DNA of 37,821 bases, taken from an uncultured Cryomorphaceae bacterium. Lineage in GTDB: Bacteria; Bacteroidota; Bacteroidia; Flavobacteriales; Schleiferiaceae. Position 1 is the stretch's first letter, and each line of letters begins with the position of its first letter. Shown here one piece after another: positions 36,820-37,821 of this stretch. Both the position numbers and the translations under genes were made by a program. The stretch is from positions 1 through 37,821 of the forward strand of contig CAJWKU010000017.1 of NCBI GenBank assembly GCA_913043005.1. The letters run 5' to 3'. The notes below the pieces were generated by a model, which saw only the letters and a list, made by a program, of their open reading frames with translations, had not been told where the DNA came from and did not search any database.

Positions 36820-37287
36820 TCAGAATTTAAAGTCTAAAATAATTTTTGATACATCCCTCAATGGGATGGTTTTCTTTACATCAACGTCCATTTTCCCCTT
36901 GCCTCTAGGTTTGGGAACGCGCTCAGTCCAATGAAGCTCAATTTCCTCGCCGTTATAAGACTTCAGGGTTCCTTTTACGGGATTTCCACTCTCCACGGTA
37001 TTCACTTTGACCAATCGACCTATACTCTTTACATATTGCTCTGGAACTTTGAAAGGCACAAACATTCCAGGAGAAGAAACTTCAATAGAATAATCTTCGG
37101 ATTCGTCACCCAAAGCATTTTCAATCGAACGACTCAGGTATTTTAACTGATCAACAGAAATATGTCCATCCAATAAATCAGCATGAAGCTTAATTTGATT
37201 GTCCACATTAAGTTCAAAGTCTACCAGAAATGCATCAATTTTAGCAATTTCTGTCTCGATTAATATTTTTAATTCTGTGTAGTCCAT
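36820..37287 (-). CDS. rimP: Ribosome maturation factor RimP
   Basis: RimP assists 30S subunit maturation. From the chosen ATG the protein has 155 residues, the family length, starting MDYTELKILIETEIAK. It contains LDGHISVDQLKYLSRSIENAL, the conserved YSIEVSSPGMFVPFK segment and the C-terminal Sm-like domain (about 85-155). The reading frame stays open 25 codons further upstream, but that stretch overlaps the leader hairpin and promoter box and does not resemble RimP, so the start at 37287 is preferred. It is the first gene of rimP-nusA-infB. Confidence 0.93.
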   Translation of the reverse strand: MDYTELKILIETEIAKIDAFLVDFELNVDNQIKLHADLLDGHISVDQLKYLSRSIENALGDESEDYSIEVSSPGMFVPFKVPEQYVKSIGRLVKVNTVESGNPVKGTLKSYNGEEIELHWTERVPKPRGKGKMDVDVKKTIPLRDVSKIILDFKF

Positions 37288-37310
37288 TCGTTTCAAAAAG
37301 TCCAGAGAAC

Positions 37311-37339
37311 AAAAGAGGGGACTTGTGGTCCCCTCTTTT
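37311..37339 (-). terminator. Perfect 12-bp hairpin with T-rich 3' arm in the rimP leader (possible attenuator)
   Basis: AAAAGAGGGGAC and its exact reverse complement flank a 5-nt loop (37323-37327). Read in the direction of rimP, the 3' arm ends CCCCTCTTTT, the form of an intrinsic terminator, although the T tract is only four long and lies inside the stem. It ends 23 nt before the rimP ATG and about 20 nt after a candidate promoter. No other gene ends here, so it lies in the operon leader. Confidence 0.6.
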
Positions 37340-37359
37340 AATTCTCCAACAAGTCTTTG

Positions 37360-37367
37360 CAAAAGTA
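37360..37367 (-). promoter_or_regulatory. Candidate -7 box for rimP-nusA-infB
   Basis: The minus strand reads TACTTTTG followed by CAAAG, an exact TAnnTTTG match. It predicts transcription starting near 37353 and a leader of about 65 nt that contains the 12-bp hairpin. A TTTG 12 bp upstream is too close to be an ideal -33 box. Confidence 0.4.
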
Positions 37368-37478
37368 CATAAAGTTGATCAAACTAAACTATACCTGGCA
37401 ACTTGACACTTTGATTAAAAAAATAAATATTAGTTTTGGGCTGAAAAAAATATTTAGCATACATCTTGTTAGCAAATT

Positions 37479-37821
37479 ATGCATTGTATTAAAGTCTTTT
37501 TTACCGTTATATTTTTGTTAATGAGTACGCACAGAATATTTGCGTTTTCGGCAGAATTAAATATGGTTTCTGCGAAACCCAATAAAGATTCAATATTTTC
37601 TAAAAATGTTATTTCGAGTTTTCAATCTACCTCGTCAAACTGTATTCCAATTTTAGCTCCTTATTGCGAAGACTTTGAGGACTCCACCTGGGTAGGGTAC
37701 TATCCTAATTTTGCGCCTGGGTTTTATGGAAGTATCGGCAATTGCTGGTCACGCTCTGATTCTACCGGTTTTATTTGGAGTTTTAAAACCGGTGGGTCAA
37801 CATGGAATCAATCGGGACCTG
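37479..37821 (+). CDS. Secreted protein, 5' part only (runs off the window)
   Basis: An open frame of 114 codons starts with ATG and has no stop before the window ends. The product begins MHCIKVFFTVIFLLMSTHRI, a plausible signal peptide ending near FAFSA. A Ser/Asn-rich stretch follows, then PYCEDFEDSTW and GNCWSRSDSTGFIWSFKTGG. The cysteine-(Asp/Glu)-Phe-Glu start and the later C-W resemble the jelly-roll modules of the large T9SS protein in this window (SENFTSWPPNCF, SEDFNATSLACW). It is therefore probably another T9SS-type extracellular protein, but its C-terminal sorting domain cannot be seen. It is divergent from rimP. Confidence 0.7.
   Translation, partial: MHCIKVFFTVIFLLMSTHRIFAFSAELNMVSAKPNKDSIFSKNVISSFQSTSSNCIPILAPYCEDFEDSTWVGYYPNFAPGFYGSIGNCWSRSDSTGFIWSFKTGGSTWNQSGP

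Noticed and set aside
37288-37362. Extended N-terminus for rimP starting at 37362
   Set aside because: The extra 25 codons overlap a perfect hairpin and a promoter-like box, and the normal RimP N-terminus begins at 37287.
37454-37474. Direct repeat TTAGCA, two copies 15 bp apart, upstream of the right-edge gene
   Set aside because: Only six bases long in AT-rich sequence, so chance is likely.

Overview
The window looks like chromosomal DNA of a low-GC member of the Bacteroidota, most likely a marine Flavobacteriia/Flavobacteriales lineage. Several things point there: a type IX secretion (T9SS) C-terminal sorting domain, TonB-dependent receptors with a carboxypeptidase-regulatory N-terminal domain, DUF4270 and Big_5-type lipoproteins, a half-size glycogen synthase next to panC-panD, few recognisable Shine-Dalgarno sites, and repeated promoter boxes of the Bacteroidota type TAnnTTTG. 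Species-level placement is not possible from sequence reading alone.

Layout, left to right. (1) 1-2.3 kb: the 5' half of a tRNA-Leu(CAA) on the minus strand, divergent from prs-rplY-pth (PRPP synthetase, ribosomal protein L25/Ctc, peptidyl-tRNA hydrolase). rplY ends in a perfect 9-bp tandem repeat. (2) 2.3-9.1 kb: a TonB-dependent receptor, then a coupled GH20 hexosaminidase and GH2 beta-mannosidase pair suited to the GlcNAc/mannose core of N-glycans. The mannosidase stops right after its catalytic domain. (3) 9.2-17.7 kb: an SPFH/prohibitin-like lipoprotein; on the minus strand the operon glycogen-synthase-like gene - DUF4270 - glmS; and divergently panC, panD, a YbhN-like membrane protein and radA. 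(4) 17.7-24.8 kb, minus strand: a coiled-coil membrane protein - xth - OmpA-domain protein operon, and a 1457-residue modular T9SS-secreted protein (GEVED, five FN3-like, four jelly-roll, one PKD-like and a sorting domain). (5) 24.9-32.8 kb: a Big_5 lipoprotein; SCO1 coupled to a nitrilase-family amidase (minus); and divergently a tightly overlapping plus-strand operon MbnP - MbnH (di-haem) - HMA-domain protein - TonB-dependent receptor - LolD-like ABC ATPase. This last block is the most interesting part: it looks like a copper handling or acquisition island with no methanobactin biosynthesis genes in view. (6) 32.8-37.8 kb: infB, nusA and rimP on the minus strand, with a perfect 12-bp hairpin in the rimP leader, and finally the 5' part of another secreted-protein gene running off the right edge.

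The genes are very tightly packed. No gap exceeds about 200 bp, many neighbours overlap by 1-14 nt, and three convergent pairs have almost no space between their stops. No CRISPR array, insertion sequence, integrase or phage gene was seen.
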